Source: Physocladia obscura (taxonomy: Eukaryota > Chytridiomycota > Chytridiomycetes > Chytridiales > Chytriomycetaceae). Taken from it: 25,936 nt of DNA. The notes below the pieces were generated by a model. The model saw only the letters and a program-made list of their open reading frames with translations. It did no database searches and had not been told where the DNA came from. Positions 1 through 10,593 of this stretch are shown one piece after another. The stretch is from positions 1 through 25,936 of the forward strand of contig JADGJH010000193.1 in the NCBI GenBank assembly GCA_027596945.1, read 5' to 3'. The position numbers and the translations under genes are program-made. Numbering within the stretch: the first letter of the stretch is position 1; the number at the start of each line of letters is the position of its first letter.

Positions 1-28
1 AAATAAAATCAATCCAATATATATAAAC

Positions 29-1502
29 CTTTTCAGTTTTCCATCCCAATTCCCGATATGCTTTCTTCGGATCAGAAATCGCAATCCCCGCATCTCCATC
101 CCGTTTCGGCACCACATCAATCGGAATCTCGACCCCACTGATCCGCTCCACAGTCTTGACAACCTCCCTCACACTGTACCCGCTCCCGCATCCAATATTG
201 TACACCAAATAATTCCACCCGCGTTGCCGTTCCCGTCCTTTCCCCGCGTTACCACCTGTGGCGCCGGTTCCGTTTCCGGCTCCGTCGTCTGCGTCTTCGA
301 GTGTGACGAGTCGGCGTAGCGCGGCGGTGTGCGCTTTTGCAAGGTCCGTGATGTGAAGGAAATCGCGGATCGGCGCGCCGTCGGGCGTCGGCCACGCGCC
401 GCCAAACATTTTGAACGCGGTACTTTTGTTTTCATTCGGCAGGCCCATTTTGGCGCGCAGACTGCGGGCAGCAAATCGCGTCACAATTGGGACCAAGTTT
501 GGCGGTTCTTTGCCTTGCGTGTTTTCTCCCATGTATCCCGACTCATGTGCGCCTATTTTCACAAAGGTGAATGCGCATTCAAAAATTTAAAACCGGACAA
601 CAATTTCGCATAAAAGCACACTAACCAACAGGATTAAAATATCTCAACATTGCCGCCTTGAGCACAACATTCTGGTCATTATATCCATCATGCAACGTGC
701 AGCAGTCCCTGAAAATCTCCTCATTGTAAACTTTCGTGCGTCCATATGGATTCATTGGCCTCAGTGGCGTGGTTTCAGGAACTCCATGCGGCCCTCCCGG
801 AGTGTTAAAACCATAATCGTGCTCGTCGAGCGCGGATCCGTAGGTGCATGCGCTTGATGAAAACACGAAATGTATTCGCTTTTTAAGGACATGCGGCGAT
901 GGTGATGCGGGAACTAACGCGTTTTCAAGAAGATTCAGAGTGCTGCCGAGATTCACGTTGTAGTACATGAGCGGGTTGGACCATGACTCTGGAACAGATT
1001 TTCCTGCTATTTACGAAAATTTTCGTATAAAAAATCAGTGCCCACAAAAATAGAAAACAGTATCTCTCTGTCTTTTTAGTTTTCTCACATGCAAAATGCA
1101 TCACCGCCCATATATTAGGATGTAGCCGAAAAACCTTCTCAAGCGCCAGTTTATCCGTCAAATCAACATGATGAAATGCAACAATCTTTTTCCCCGCCAA
1201 TCGTTGTGCATCAACTAGATTCGCTATTGAAAAAAAAAAAAAAGGTTGGACAGATTTTAAAAATAAAAAAATTCAAAAAAAATTCAAAATTTACAGCAAG
1301 AAGAAGTGCACAAGTTATCTACGACAACGACATTCCAATCCGGTTCGTCATCCTGCATCAAAATCTCGAGAACAGTGTTTGAACCAATGTATCCAGCGCC
1401 TCCAGCGACAAGGATACACGGCACGGTGGAGACAAGCGCCGGCGGTCCATTGAGAACACTCAGGTCATTGCCGTTGAAAGAATTTGTGGAAATTACTGTC
1501 AT
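29..1502 (-). CDS. galE: UDP-glucose 4-epimerase (GalE/Gal10 epimerase domain), 3' end outside window
   Basis: Interconverts UDP-glucose and UDP-galactose (Leloir pathway, cytosol). Four exons are visible: 1502-1295, 1223-1089, 1006-626 and 552-29. All have GT..AG borders and keep one frame for 416 codons; a further donor (GTTTAT) at 28 shows that the C-terminal exon lies beyond the window. Visible landmarks are the Rossmann NAD motif GGAGYIG (residues 34-40), HFASGKSVPES, SSSACTYG (about 164-171), catalytic YGRTK (Tyr202, Lys206), RYFNPVGAHESG across the third intron, and PDGAPIRDFLHITDLA. This is a short-chain dehydrogenase of the extended type. Usual length is about 340-350 residues; the surplus comes from a roughly 30-residue N-terminal extension and a Gly/Asp-rich loop encoded near 225-305. 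It is not fused to a mutarotase within the window, but the C-terminus is unseen, so a Gal10-type fusion cannot be excluded. The start is the ATG that begins the uninterrupted exon. Confidence 0.93.
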
Positions 1503-3736
1503 AGCTTGTGGTAATTTTTGCGGTATATGTGAAGATACTGTTGTTTTGTTTCCAAAGTTTTTATTGGAAAAGAAGAAATGGAAAGAATGGATGTTAACCG
1601 AGACAGAAAAGAAAGAAGAAAAAAAAAAACAATCGAATGATACGTATACCACTCACCAGCTATTGTGTCTTTGTGCCATATGTCTAAACCCAAAAAACGC
1701 ATGGTTATCTTTTGTGATAGTTTTTCCGAAATTGTTTTTTTAAATCGTAAATTGATTTTTACTTATTTTTTTTTTTTTGCGTCTTGCTTCATCCTTCCAA
1801 AAATCGGTATGACAACAATTGCTCGCTTTTTATGTCCGACCTATGCTTATTTTTTTTATTTTTAATCATCCTGCTTGGGAAAATGACGTCACCTCAGAAA
1901 TGAAAAAAAAAAACAACTATATAACCAAAAAATTCGATATCAGACTTGTCAGAATTTTTTCAGTACTTGCTTTTGCAGTGGGTATATTCAATAAAGTCAG
2001 GATATAGTTAGTGAAGTAGGGGAAAAAAAAAGAAGAAAAAAAACAAAAACATCTGTTTCAAAAAAATTGCTAAACTGTTATCCTGATGGCAGAAAAATAT
2101 GGAAAGAAGAAACGTAATATAGTCCGTCTGGCACGAAATTGGGTTTTGCGTGTAAAATCTCCATATTTCCGTAGCACCAAGGTTCAACATCCAACCACAG
2201 CTTGCAATAAATTACCTATGAAACAGTAATAAAATCAATAATATCATTTCAAAAAAGTTTTGAATTCATGGATACTGACCCTTCTAAGTTAGTGCCTTCA
2301 GCAACTATGCCTATTAAACCAGTCATCAAACCAATTTTTGAACCAGTTGCTTATACTGTTGCAATATCTGTTTGATAGTTCATAACACATCTGTAGAAAA
2401 TCTTGACCTGGTAAACTCTCTGCAGGATAGGTGAAGATTGTTTCAAACAAGTCTGCATGAGGATGGGGCAATTTAAAACCAATAAATATTTCAATGATAT
2501 CATGGGTATAGTTGTAAATTATTTACTTTAAATTGAGAATCAGATACTACTCAATGAAGCCAAAAATTAACTGATTGCTCTTCAAAATTGTGATTGGGTT
2601 GCCAAACTGACTCAGCAAAATCAACTTGTCATGTAACTGAAAGGATTGCACACTTAATTTTACATGGTGCAAAATATTACACGTTACAAGTGAGCAAACT
2701 GTACACCTTGTTGAAACAAAGATTTCAACTCAACCTATTGAATTGATTCATTTTTGCAGATTAGCACCAAAAAAAGGATGCTACTTGTCTTTATTTAGCT
2801 GCTCAAGCTAATCGAGTTTTAATTGACCACAGTAATCAAACCATGACTGATTTGAGGGTACTCAAGAATAGCTTGAAAGATTGTTTAAAATAGAAACTAA
2901 ATCTTTCTGTGGGTTTTTATTGAATTCAGTCTAACTTAATAAACGTAGGAACAGTGAAAACAAACAGCTAGGTGTGTGTGTTGATGTAGAACAGTATTTT
3001 TGATGTCTATTCTTTAAAAAAAAAAATAGCCAATGGGGTGAACTGTGAGCGTGATGGAATTCAATGTATCTAGAACAAGCACAACACACAATAATTTAGA
3101 AATCTAAAGTGACCAGACACCCCGAGACCCAGGGCAATCCAAGGCCATGCAAGACAACAAAATATCTAAATGCTCAAAGACAAAAGATTACAAGACAACA
3201 TAATACCTGCAGTCAAATAGCACATTTGCTGGAACTTGAATAACCAAGAGATGGAGTTAGGTTAAAAAAAAAAAATTAGGTACAAGAAGCTCTAACACAA
3301 CACCAAATAGCAAAACTGTAAATAAAACAATACAATAATGCTTCATTTTATTGGCAGATAACATGAATATGTATGCTTCTTGTTGGCAAGAGCGTGAATG
3401 CATTACTGGCTGCAGTAATTGACTTGTTCAAAAATTAATGTTGCACTTGTTATTAACATTTATATTCCTTACTATGTTTTCCTTTCACTATTTTTTTGTC
3501 TGATTTATTTCAATGATTTGATATTCATTTTTTTTGTGAGCAACTTACAAGCAAGAAATGAATTTCATTATGAAATATTGGAAAGACGGGAAAACAACCT
3601 ATGCTCTGAATCAATAGCAGGTTTAAATAAACGGACTAGCCTTGATTTATTGTAAAAGACCCATGGAAAAAGTGTTTGAAACAGGATTTTTTCGGACTTA
3701 GAATTGTGAAAATAGTTGTTGACTTGTTTGTAGAAC
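1503..3736. other. Gene-poor spacer with A/T runs and retroelement-like debris
   Basis: I see no intact gene in these 2.2 kb. The first 150-200 bp upstream of the epimerase start must hold its promoter. The rest has many A and T homopolymers and only short ORFs without codon structure. About 2117-2193 on the minus strand is slightly less AT-rich and has a short open stretch I do not recognise. A possible gag remnant at 2269-2940 is listed separately. About 3400-3736 lies upstream of the flavin-reductase gene and is presumably its 5' region. Confidence 0.6.
2269..2940 (+). mobile_element. Possible decayed Ty1/copia-type gag remnant
   Basis: An ATG at 2269 opens about 36 codons. The same and neighbouring frames then continue with gag-like stretches broken by many stops: NEAKN, a Leu-Ile-Ala-Leu-Gln-Asn-x-Asp-Trp-Val segment near 2551-2610, and HGAKYYTLQVSKLYTLLKQRF at 2663-2725. 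This resembles the copia gag pattern of a Trp-containing helix followed by a region ending in a Leu-Lys-x-Arg-Phe motif. No LTR pair, primer-binding site, integrase or reverse transcriptase is visible, so assignment rests on weak pattern resemblance only. It could also be unrelated AT-rich noise. Confidence 0.28.
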
Positions 3737-4805
3737 ATGTCAGAACTGAAAGAATTTGATGCTTCGGCGACCTTTGAAGTGACAAAGCCACCACATCCAG
3801 AATGGGCACCGCCACAGAACCAGCCGCTTCCCGCGCCATTTTCATCAGAGCGTGAGAAGGTTCTGGCTGCGAAAGATATTGCTCCCGGCGATATGTATAA
3901 GTTACTCACCAGTGCGGTGGTATGTTTGTTTTTTTCTTCTTAGTCGGCGATAATAGCTTCGATTTACTTGCCTACTCTCGCACATCTCGCACATTATTCA
4001 ATCTATTTCTTAGATTCCGCGTCCGATTGCGTTCGTGTCGACCGCCTCGTTGGAGCCAAATGGACCCGCAAATATCGCCCCATTTTCGTATTTCTCGGTC
4101 GTCTGTCACGATCCTCCAACTCTGATGGTTTATTCGACTTTATGTTTACTTATTGTTGGTTTCTTTTAATTGTTGCTGACATTGCGAAAAAATCAGGTTT
4201 CAATTAGTTACTCGAAAGGTGAACCCAAAGACACACTGAAGAACATTCAAGAGACTGGCGAATTTGTCGTTAACTCTTTTAATGAGGTGACGATATATTA
4301 TTCGAATCCCAATCGCAGAATTGCGCGTCTTTCGGCGGAAAAAAACTAAACAAGTTGAACACAGCATTTTGTAGAGTCTGCAAACCACTGTTCTATTCCC
4401 GTTCCATACGCCGTTGAGGAAGATAAACTATCTGGTCTGACACTGGTACCATCGCATATAGTCAAAGCTCCACGATGCCTTGAATCACTTCTCAGTTTTG
4501 AATGTAAGCTTACGCATAGTCACACAATCACAACAGCACAGGGTTAGTGTCAACAAAAATCAGTTATGATAATGAAAAAAATAATTTATAATTATTTTTA
4601 AATAGGCGTTCCATCTTCGGGTGTTGTATTTGGTGAAGTTGTTGGAATTGTCGCAAAGGAGGAGATTTTGAAAGAAACGACTGGGGGCAACAGTGGAGGA
4701 TTTGTTGTTGATACGAGCCTGTTTAAACCTGTATCGCGACTAGGTGGGTGGATGTATGCGCGCACAACAGCGGCATACGAGATTCCGCGGCCATCTGCAC
4801 CGTAA
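3737..4805 (+). CDS. Flavin reductase-like (FMN-binding split-barrel) domain protein
   Basis: Predicted 237-residue protein of the DIM6/NTAB flavin-reductase-like family, which binds FMN and is often called a flavoprotein oxygenase or reductase; the physiological substrate is unknown. Five exons: 3737-3919, 4014-4127, 4197-4286, 4377-4503 and 4606-4805. All introns are GT..AG and keep frame. Family landmarks are MYKLLTSAV then IPRPIAFVST (substrate/FMN loop, the Arg-Pro-Ile turn), GPANIAPFSYFSVVCHDPP, ISYSKGEPKDTLKN, then GEFVVNS. The end fits the family: GEVVGI and LGGWMYARTTAAYEIPRP. Intron 3 has a GTAGAG acceptor; only the second AG (exon at 4377) maintains frame. The start is the first in-frame ATG. 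It ends only 73 bp before the Psf1 start, so the two genes are very close but need not be co-transcribed. Confidence 0.88.
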
Positions 4806-4878
4806 ATTATTAGTGGGAAATACAAAAATAATAATAAATACTCTAAAAAATCGGACAAAAGTCAGCGGCGTATTCATA

Positions 4879-5795
4879 ATGAGCAGCAGCCATGATGGCC
4901 ACGGCGGATACGGTGAAGAAGCTGTGAGGCTAGTGCGCGAAGTCAAGCGTGCAAATGAGAGTGGGCAGTTTGCGCCGTACAACGATGGCGGTGTGCGCAA
5001 CGTTAAGGTTGAACTAAAGCATCTTTATGACGGTATCCACGTCTCGCTTAAGTTGCGCAATGCCGTGGTCTCGCAGATGAGTCATCCCGACTTGGCGGAT
5101 CCGGCATCCCAGGTGATATCCTAATGTATTTTGCGATATGTCCGAACTCCAAACTTTCTCATTAACATATTGGCCTGAAATCAACAGGAGTCTCTATCAC
5201 AACTTTCAGCTGGTCATACCGCCGCTGCACAAATGAACCACCAAGCAATGCATCGTAACAAACGCCTTTTGCTTGTTTACCACCGCGCACGGCTTGGTAC
5301 CTGCTTTCATCCTCCGAATAACGCTAACAACCAATTCACACAGACGCTCTACGCGATATGATATGGGAGCTTGGCGGAGGTGCAGCAGCTGCGCTCGCCG
5401 AAGAAGGTGGAACGCGTCTTGAATTAAGTAATACAACTGACGGCAGCAATGATGACACGACTATGAATGATACCGAAAATAGTACCTCAATGCCTCGCCA
5501 ACTTTCAGGTCTTCCTTCTGTCGTTGTGCAAGCAATGTCACCTGGCGAACTTGAGTTCTTGTCAAACTACCGACAGCTTCTCGAAGCTTATCGTGGGACT
5601 ATGCTTGATGTTGATCTTAGTGCACCGCTTGTGCCACCAAAGGATCTTTTCATTGATGTTCGAGTTGTCAAAGAGCTGGGGGAAATTGTAACGGAGAGTG
5701 GGACAATTCTTCGATTGATGAAGGGTGATCAGTTATTTGTACGACGTTCTGACGTTGAAAAATTTATTACACTCGGATATCTGGTACAAATGTAA
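4879..5795 (+). CDS. PSF1: GINS complex subunit Psf1
   Basis: Subunit of the GINS tetramer (Sld5-Psf1-Psf2-Psf3), which joins Cdc45 and Mcm2-7 to form the CMG replicative helicase in the nucleus. Three exons, 4879-5112, 5188-5296 and 5344-5795, give 264 residues. Introns are 75 and 47 bp; the second has a CTAAC-like branch site just before CACAG. The N-terminal helical A-domain is recognisable (EEAVRLVREVKRA, then a Tyr-Asn-Asp-Gly segment; HRNKRLLLVYHRARL; ALRDMIWELG), and the C-terminal B-domain is diagnostic: VPPKDLFIDVRVVKELGEI and RRSDVEKFITLGYL. Between the domains lies a Ser/Thr/Asp/Asn-rich insert (about residues 127-165) absent from the roughly 200-residue animal protein. The ATG at 4879 is chosen because the in-frame extension upstream runs into the 3' end of the preceding gene. 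Confidence 0.93.
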
Positions 5796-6498
5796 CAAAA
5801 AAGTAAAAATAAAAATAAAAAAGATTAAATCATGTTCTCTTTATTCAATCTTTTCTTGCCATTCTCATAAAAACCAATTACCGAATAATGGAAAATTGGG
5901 TTCAAGAAAAAAAAGTAGCAGTTGACAAATTCGTCGACACAGGTTAAATCCCATTTAGTTTGGCAGCGGTGCAAGTCGTTGGCACAAACCTTTGCAATAC
6001 AGGCGCTGTAAGAAGATGGAAAGTGCATTTAATGTTTCCCCCATTGTATCGGAACCTGTCGAAATTTCATTTGATTTTCTGAAACGCAGGCGCCGAATTG
6101 TACAATCCCAGCCTGCAATTTTGTTATGAAAATAGCAGGCCACTTTTATTTTCAGGTGTATCTTCGCAAAGCGAAGCATATACAAACGAACGCATTGAAA
6201 TTCACTTTTTTGAAAAATTAACACCACAATGTTTACAGGCCTCCAAACCCAGCAGAAATGAGAATTTAATGCGCTTGCCATTCGTTCACAAATGCGCCAT
6301 GCATTAATTCTTATTAAGGTAGTTTTCTTTTCTTTTTTTTTTTTTTTGGCAATTGGATCTTTTATTGTTACTCAAAAACAGGTCATTACCCACACTTAAA
6401 ATCATATACCTCAAAAATAAAAATAAAAAAATTCACAGCTTGATCAGAAAACAAGTTAATCGGCAGGTCTAGCCCCAAAAAAACAAAAACAAAGCAAA
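5796..6498. other. Unresolved spacer, may hide a small multi-exon gene
   Basis: Between Psf1 (stop at 5795) and the 3' end of the first receptor gene (stop at 6499). Positions 5880-6320 are visibly less AT-rich than the flanks, as coding DNA is here. On the minus strand a strong acceptor-like tract (pyrimidines then TTACAG, exon from about 6006) opens a frame running to 5825 with five cysteines spaced C-x4-C-x6-C-x7-C-x6-C. Upstream on the same strand (about 6120-6050) is a frame containing QFGACVSENQ, reminiscent of small twin-CX9C mitochondrial proteins, but I could not join the pieces in one frame. On the plus strand short ORFs start at 5888 and 6016. No family assigned. Confidence 0.35.
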
Positions 6499-7879
6499 CT
6501 ATAATATATTCATTTCAACGTCATCTTTTGCTTCATTGGGATTTATATTGGCATTATTTTTATCAGCCACAGTGTCACCAATTAGAAGTTTCCGCCGACG
6601 CCATGGCTGTTTCCGTTGTTGAAATGATTGAGGATGATTCTCAGTTCGGCTTGAAACGCAAAAAATAACGGCAATAAAATGACCAATTCCAGCCAAATCG
6701 TCCAAGAATACTGTCCATATATCATTTTGAAAGGCCAAAATAACAAACGGTGTCCACAGCGGGTCCAACGATGGCAAAATAGTTATTGTGGCAACAAGAT
6801 TATTGTTGGTAGCAATATTTAACGCAATCGTTTCGCTGGCAATGCTGGCGAAAATGAGAGCAATTGTAGGCAAGTAAAAGATAACAAGACCAATTGACAT
6901 TAGAACGCAACGGACAAGAGCAGCCTTTTGGATTTTAATGTTATTTTGGATGATAGGATTTCTAGCTGATTGATTGTTGATTATTTCATCAATAGTCCTG
7001 GAGGTATTTTGCACGAGATCGGGTGGAGGCACGTCAAAGACGGTGGCAATCAGAAAGTACGTATTTTCGTAAATGGCGCATGTTGCAATTGTGGCTAGCG
7101 GAAAATATGATAGGCCAATTGAAAAGATTATGGCTTGGCTGGTGCTGAGAGTGCACACTTCCAATTCTGGATCCCACGTGCATGGTTTGGTGAGGGGTAG
7201 AAAAGTCCAGCTTGCACCGTCGGGCTAAAGAAAAAAAGCATCAGTAATTTTGTTCAAGTGGCGCAATTTTGGAAGGGTGAAATAGTCAGGTGATTTTAGG
7301 GTTTGGGGCTTGATGGCTTGGAGGGTGTTAAGTACACACCGCAATGGCAAATGCAGCAGCAAAGAGAGCGGCAAAACACAGGCCAAGAACGAACACAGCA
7401 ATAACTAGACGACGCGGAATAGGGTGCTTATACCGCACAACACAGTGCCGCTCGAGGGCAAGAAGCAGATTCGCGGAAAACAATGTCGTCAGTAAAAGGT
7501 AACTCAGCGACGACAACGCAATAGCCGTCGACAAGGTATCAAGTACGCCCGGCGCATCTTCCGTCCACTCTGTTATTGCAGTTTGAACCCAGAACTCATC
7601 CAACATTCCGATCGTTATTCCGTGCAGCATCGATACGCCAAGCATTACAACAACAATAAACACAATGTTTGTGCGAGAGCTTGATTCACTAATGTTGTTA
7701 TTCTTTAAGTTATTGTCGTTTGTGTTGCCGCTGTTTTTGCTGTTCAGTTCCCGCCAGTGCCGCACCAAGCTCACCAACACGCAGGCGTTGAGCATAGCAC
7801 CAATAACTGCTATTCCTGCCCCGCTATGTGAAGAATCAAACAGCAGCTCGAATTCGCCAAGACTGCTGTTGTTACTCAT
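6499..7879 (-). CDS. Seven-transmembrane receptor-like protein (class A GPCR-like), copy 1
   Basis: Two exons, 7879-7340 and 7224-6499, encode 421 residues. The N-terminus is short, acidic and has an NNSS glycosylation-like site, consistent with an outside N-end. Hydrophobic segments at about 21-38, 72-92, 115-142, 157-180 and 208-232, plus two in the last 150 residues, give seven. After the third comes LERHCVVRYKHPIPRR (ERH at 143-145), which occupies the place of the E/DRY motif with its following Pro loop. The last segment has LDPLWTPF, where class A receptors carry an NPxxY-like motif. The C-tail is basic then acidic. The start at 7879 is preferred over an in-frame ATG at 8062 that would overlap the upstream gene. 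It is a tandem paralogue of the next gene, sharing the intron position. Ligand and G-protein coupling are unknown; this could be an orphan 7TM family. Confidence 0.78.
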
Positions 7880-8033
7880 TTGTAAAGCTTGTGTTTTTCG
7901 AAAAACCCTGATGGAAAATTTTCCATAATATTTTTGGACGGAATTCGAAGATGGGTATACATTGATTGATCCATCAGCCCAGTAATTACTATTGCTTTGT
8001 TTTTCTTCAGTTTTTTTTGGCAGTAAATACAAT

Positions 8034-9937
8034 TTATTTCTGGCTATTATTGCCCCCAACAATTTCTGTCATTACCATCCTCTCCGCTGATGTATCAAAA
8101 ATATCGTTACGTTTTCGTGCTACACTACCGCCACAGTCACTGATGTCATTGCCGTTAGTGCTTCGTACAATTCTACATACTCGGGCAAGAGCCAAACAAT
8201 CACACCAGACGGCTTCACGCGCCTCTTCAATTCCAACTAGAACTGCTATCGGTGCGCAAAGTGTGCCAAGCGCCGGCAAACACCTCAGCGACGCCAGCAG
8301 TGCAGAATCATCTGCTACACCCACAACGAAGATAGCAACAAATACGGAAACAATGCTGGGAACATGAAACGCCACGAATGCAGATGCCACAATCGCATGT
8401 TTCATCAGGGCCCAATGTTCACGTCTGACTGGGTTGTCATCATAAATGTCGGTTTCTTTAAGACTAATACTGGTGCGTCGTATGTTTTGGTTCTCGACTT
8501 CAGTGTCATTATCGAGTATGATGTTCTCGTTGATTTCGTGACTCCTTAAACTTCGTTTTATGTTAACATCTTTGGCTCCAACTTGATCAAGCCGTGGCGG
8601 TAGGGGTATTAAATCGAAAGTGCTGGTCGATGGTTCTAACCGCCTCTTTTGCTGTTGCTGTTGCCATTCAATGTGTGCCGATTCTTGCGGTGGTAAAGGG
8701 AAAGGAATGGTCACAGGTAATGACGAGGTTGGCTTCTTCTGAATATCTCCTTCTACGGAAATTGCGGGGAAAAAAGCGACACTATGATTATGCACGTCAA
8801 ATATGAGAATTTTTTCACTGTCATTGCCATCAATATGATCAACATCGCCATTGAAATCAGTTACATCAAGATCATTATCGTTTCGTTCAGGTTGACTCGT
8901 AAATGTGAGAACAGATTCAACGTCGCTGATCTCATATTTGGCAATTATCGTAAAGAAGGAGTTTTCATATAGAAAGCATATGGCAATTGCAGACAAAACA
9001 AGATAGAGCAGCCCCACAAACAGCATCACAGTTTGCAAATTGATTTCTCCCCAAAGTTGAGGGATAGCATAAGGCAGATATGTCCAATCAACATCAGCAT
9101 TTGAAATCTGGAGCAATATATCAAAATTTAAGTGCCTTGAAAAGAAAAAAATTGATTAAAGCAGGAACTAACCGTAGGTACAAACGCCACGGCAAATACA
9201 GCCGCAAAAAAAACAGTTACAGCAAGAATGGTTTTGATGGCTAAGATAGGAAGAGGGTTCTGGAAACGCACGCAGCAAAATTTAGCCAGGGCAAAAAGAG
9301 TGTTCGCAGAGAAGATGACAAGGAGAAGAAGATAGGCGAGGAAAGCTAGAACTACAGCAACCGAGTCGGAGATGGACAAAGGTTCGTAGTCTGGATTAAT
9401 ATCTGCATCGTACAAAGTGCGGGGCAGCACGCACAGCACGGCAACCAACAGCGCATACAGCGACTCGGCGACAAGCAGCACGGCCAGAAGATGCAGTGAC
9501 TGGCGGCCGTTATTGTCGTTGCTGCTGTCGACTATGGACTCAGGGCCAGCTTCCAAAGCGTTTGAAGGTGAGGCGGTGACGGAAGCGGTGTTAACGAACA
9601 AGGAGGAGCTGAAGGGGACTATTGCTGTTGCGGCTACTGCTGCTGCTACTGCGGCTGGTGTTGCTGTCGCTGTTGTTACTGTTGTCGTATTGTTATTGGT
9701 ATTGATGTTTGTGTTTGTGGCTGACGGGTGGATTAATGGAAACGCCGGCTTTAAGTTTGGCTTTGAGTTTCGGCTGGGGTTTGACTTTGGCTTTGCGCTG
9801 CGCCGCCGCCACGCCCAGGCCCACAGTCGCTGCCGCCGCACCAGTGCACCGCCGACGCCCGCGCACGCCGCCGCTCCCGCCGTCGCCAGCACCAACGTTG
9901 CCAGGAGCGGTTCTGCATTTGGGCTTGTCAGCAGCAT
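8034..9937 (-). CDS. Seven-transmembrane receptor-like protein (class A GPCR-like), copy 2 with long loops
   Basis: Two exons, 9937-9173 and 9107-8034, give 612 residues from the ATG at 9937. In-frame ATGs at 9994 and 10060 would add a Lys-rich leader, which suits an outside N-terminus poorly, so the start is uncertain. The order matches copy 1: TM1, loop, TM2 (about LHLLAVLLVAESLYALL), TM3 ending LFALAKFCCVRFQNPLP, TM4, a phase-0 intron, then WTYLP (WTFLP in copy 1), TM5 with CFLYENSFF (CAIYENTYF in copy 1), TM6 and TM7. The first intracellular loop holds an extra ~110 residues rich in Arg/Lys then Asn/Thr/Ala, and the third about 150 acidic/Gln-rich residues. The E/DRY position reads AKF, so classical G-protein activation chemistry may be lost. 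The stop codon overlaps an AATAAA. Confidence 0.75.
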
Positions 9938-10119
9938 CTCGCCAATAATTTTTTTGTTTTTTTTGTATTCCTGTTCCCAATTTCTGCATGCCATTTTGTC
10001 TTGTGCTACGTGACTTCTAGAAAACAGTTGGTCCTTGTACCCGAGCACTCCTTGATTCAATGCATCAACTCACACATATGTCAGCTTTTCTCACTCGCTT
10101 TTTGGCCTGCCTCTACTCG

Positions 10120-10156
<37 letters not shown>

Positions 10157-10593
10157 CTTTCTTTCTCTTTCTCTTTTTTATTTCATTCTTTAATATATTT
10201 TATAAGCTCAGCACTTTCATACTCTATCAAACAATCTGCTTTTGCTCCTGATATTCTCCAACTGCGGCTTATCATGCAAAAAATTTTCCTAAAAAAATTA
10301 ATCACGAAGGCAAATGAATCGAAGCAATATTCACACTTTGTCGCAAGCCAAATTAATATAAATAATTTTTATTCTTGTTGCTGCCAAATTGCTTTTATTC
10401 TTCTGTTTTACATATCTATTCAAGGTACCAACGAAAAATGTCCTATCAAAAATTGCAATTAAAAAAGCAAAAATCACGAAAACTTTTTTTTTCTCGTAAC
10501 AACACAAAACACCTATAAACAGTGCTACTAGAATAAGTAACATTAATTAGTAACGATCATCAGTAAAATGGCATATCTTTTTCATGCAACCAT
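9938..10593. other. Spacer between receptor copy 2 and the Argonaute relic
   Basis: No convincing gene. It contains the upstream region of the receptor gene (two alternative in-frame ATGs at 9994 and 10060 on the minus strand), the pyrimidine microsatellite listed separately, and AT-rich sequence downstream of the Argonaute relic. An apparent plus-strand ORF starting at 10568 is the antisense of the Argonaute C-terminus. Confidence 0.6.
10111..10192. repeat. TC/CT microsatellite in a long pyrimidine tract
   Basis: An uninterrupted CT run of about 27 bases at 10126-10152 lies inside a longer plus-strand pyrimidine tract of CT, TTTC and CTTT units. It lies about 190-250 bp upstream of the receptor copy 2 start (on that gene's coding strand it reads GA), so it may be part of that promoter region; this is inference. 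Confidence 0.9.

Noticed and set aside
3100..3400. LTR of a copia element next to the gag-like remnant
   Set aside because: No matching second copy, no TG..CA bounded direct repeat and no primer-binding site could be found by eye.
4371..4376. First AG of the GTAGAG acceptor as the start of exon 4 of the flavin-reductase gene
   Set aside because: It would shift the frame into an early stop; the second AG gives continuous family-like sequence.
9417..10013. Plus-strand ORF of 198 codons opposite receptor copy 2
   Set aside because: Its Ala/Val/Phe/Gly runs mirror the simple triplet repeats of the receptor loop on the other strand; no domain or start context supports it.
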